Assembly: GCA_900542115.1 (NCBI GenBank)
Contig: UQMC01000010.1
Span: forward strand, 1 to 26,135
Origin: an uncultured Oscillibacter sp.
GTDB taxonomy: Bacteria > Bacillota > Clostridia > Oscillospirales > Oscillospiraceae
Direction of reading: 5' to 3'
DNA length: 26,135 nt
Each line of letters starts with the position of its first letter. The stretch's first letter is position 1. Below, one piece after another: positions 25,401 to 26,135 of the stretch. The notes under the pieces are model-generated. The model was not told the DNA's origin, ran no database searches, and was given only the letters and a program-made list of their open reading frames with translations. The position numbers and the translations under genes were made by a program.

Positions 25401-26080
25401 CTGGGCACGGATGTGGAGATCGTGGGAAAGCTGGGCCGGGATAACCGGGTGTTCCAGCTTTTGGAAAACGGCCGTATCGACTATGTGATTCTCACTGGCT
25501 CCACGGAGCCTACCTATATCCGGGATTTCATCCACCTGAATCATCGCTGCGTTCAGTTGGGGATTCCCTGCCTGACCTCGCTGGATACCGCCAACGCGCT
25601 GACGGATATTCTGGCCAGCCGCTACAACCAGCGCAACACGGAGCTGATCGACATCTGCCATCTCCGCGCCCAGCGCCAGAGCTTCCGTTTTGCCAAGTTG
25701 CAGACCTGCGGCAATGACTATATCGTGCTGGAGAACTTCCACGGGGAGATCACCTGCCCGGAGTCGCTGTGCGTGACGTTCTGCGACCGGCACTACGGCA
25801 TCGGCGCCGACGGAATTGTGCTTATCGAAGGCTCCAATCAGGCGGACGCCCGTATCCGGCTGTTCAAGGCGGATGGAAGCGAGGACCCAATGTCCGGCAA
25901 CGCGCTGCGGTGCGTCGGCAAATATCTGTACGATAACGGCATTGCGGTCCGGGAGGACCTGCGGCTGGAAACGGATACCGGCATTCGGGCCGTGCATCTC
26001 TATACCACCAACGGCAAGGTCACCTCTGCCAGCGGCGATATGGGCCGCGCCCTTTTGAATACGGCGGCGCTGCGGTTTGA
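22479..26080 (+). CDS. carB: Carbamoyl-phosphate synthase large chain fused to a DapF-like domain, 3' end missing
   Basis: 1200 codons are visible before adapter sequence begins, and the gene would continue. Residues 1 to about 1065 are a complete CarB: two ATP-grasp halves starting GSGPIVIGQAAEFDYAG near 13 and GSGPIRIGQGIEFDYSS near 554, with GGQT and NPRVSRSSALASKATG/NPRASRTVPYISKVTG pairs, and the MGS regulatory domain (YATEGTAIEI to TANALTDILASRYN). With no stop and no new start the frame goes into diaminopimelate-epimerase-like sequence from about 1067: FAKLQTCGNDYIVLENF, FCDRHYGIGADGIV and KADGSEDPMSGNALRC. The catalytic cysteine of the MCGN motif is Ser1139 here (TCC instead of TGC). 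The natural end and the second catalytic cysteine are not seen. CarB is certain; the fusion is read directly; activity of the added domain is doubtful. Confidence 0.93.
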
Positions 26081-26135
26081 AGATCGGAAGAGCACACGTC
26101 TGAACTCCAGTCACGGCTACAGCTCGTATGCCGTC
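26081..26135 (+). other. Illumina TruSeq adapter read-through (not biological)
   Basis: The end of the window begins AGATCGGAAGAGCACACG and continues with the rest of the TruSeq adapter, the 6-base index GGCTAC (TruSeq index 11 by memory) at 26115-26120 and the common tail CTCGTATGCCGTC. One base of the tail differs (26122 is G where T is expected). Its translation gives DRKSTRLNSSH, a familiar contamination peptide. It should be trimmed. Confidence 0.97.

Noticed and set aside
23280..26114. 944-codon open frame on the minus strand
   Set aside because: It is antisense to carB and starts inside adapter sequence (N-terminus MTGVQTCALPI). Long antisense frames are expected in GC-rich genes with strong third-position bias.

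Overview
The window looks like one contig from a fairly GC-rich Firmicute of the Oscillospiraceae type (inference). Supporting points are strong AGGAGG ribosome sites, class 1B PyrD with PyrK, a PyrB/PyrI pair, an ApbE/NusG-II/Gx-transporter set and the style of the hypothetical proteins. The left 7.3 kb is visibly richer in A and T and has the character of an accessory island. The last 55 bases (26081-26135) are not biological: they are Illumina TruSeq adapter read-through, so the real sequence stops at 26080.

Left part, 1-7330: the 3' end of a type I restriction hsdS and a complete hsdR, then a graveyard. The graveyard holds a frameshifted XRE regulator fused tail to tail with a truncated MjaI-like restriction gene, a multiply frameshifted PAPS-reductase-like gene, a small recombinase-associated ORF, and a large serine recombinase interrupted by one in-frame TAA. 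The island abuts the 3' end of a tRNA-Ala(CGC) gene at 7378-7453, which has its own promoter and terminator.

Middle part, 7.5-14.1 kb, all on the minus strand, contains three transcription units. (a) A voltage-sensor K+ channel with tandem TrkA-C domains, a zinc-ribbon protein and a Mn-type cation diffusion facilitator, from a strong promoter at 10704-10732 to a terminator at 7523-7554. (b) A HAD phosphatase and an FMN split-barrel (NimA-like) protein. (c) ApbE flavin transferase, a NusG-II domain protein and a Gx transporter, a set typical of membrane flavin/electron-transfer loci.

Right part, 14.3-26.1 kb, all on the plus strand: a polytopic membrane protein of unknown function with a strong terminator, then an AT-rich gap of about 0.6 kb with DnaA-box-like sites, then a pyrimidine operon with every step to UMP in one unit (pyrC-pyrK-pyrD-pyrF-pyrE-pyrB-pyrI-carA-carB). 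Genes overlap or lie within about 50 bases of each other. CarB makes carbamoyl phosphate with CarA, PyrB/PyrI make carbamoyl aspartate, PyrC closes the ring, PyrD/PyrK oxidise it using NAD, PyrE adds PRPP and PyrF decarboxylates to UMP.

The most unusual item is the end of carB. The reading frame runs without a stop from a complete CarB into a diaminopimelate-epimerase (DapF) domain in which the catalytic cysteine is replaced by serine. The second is the AT-rich gap, which carries four DnaA-box-like 9-mers beside a very AT-rich stretch, close to the point where gene orientation switches from minus to plus.
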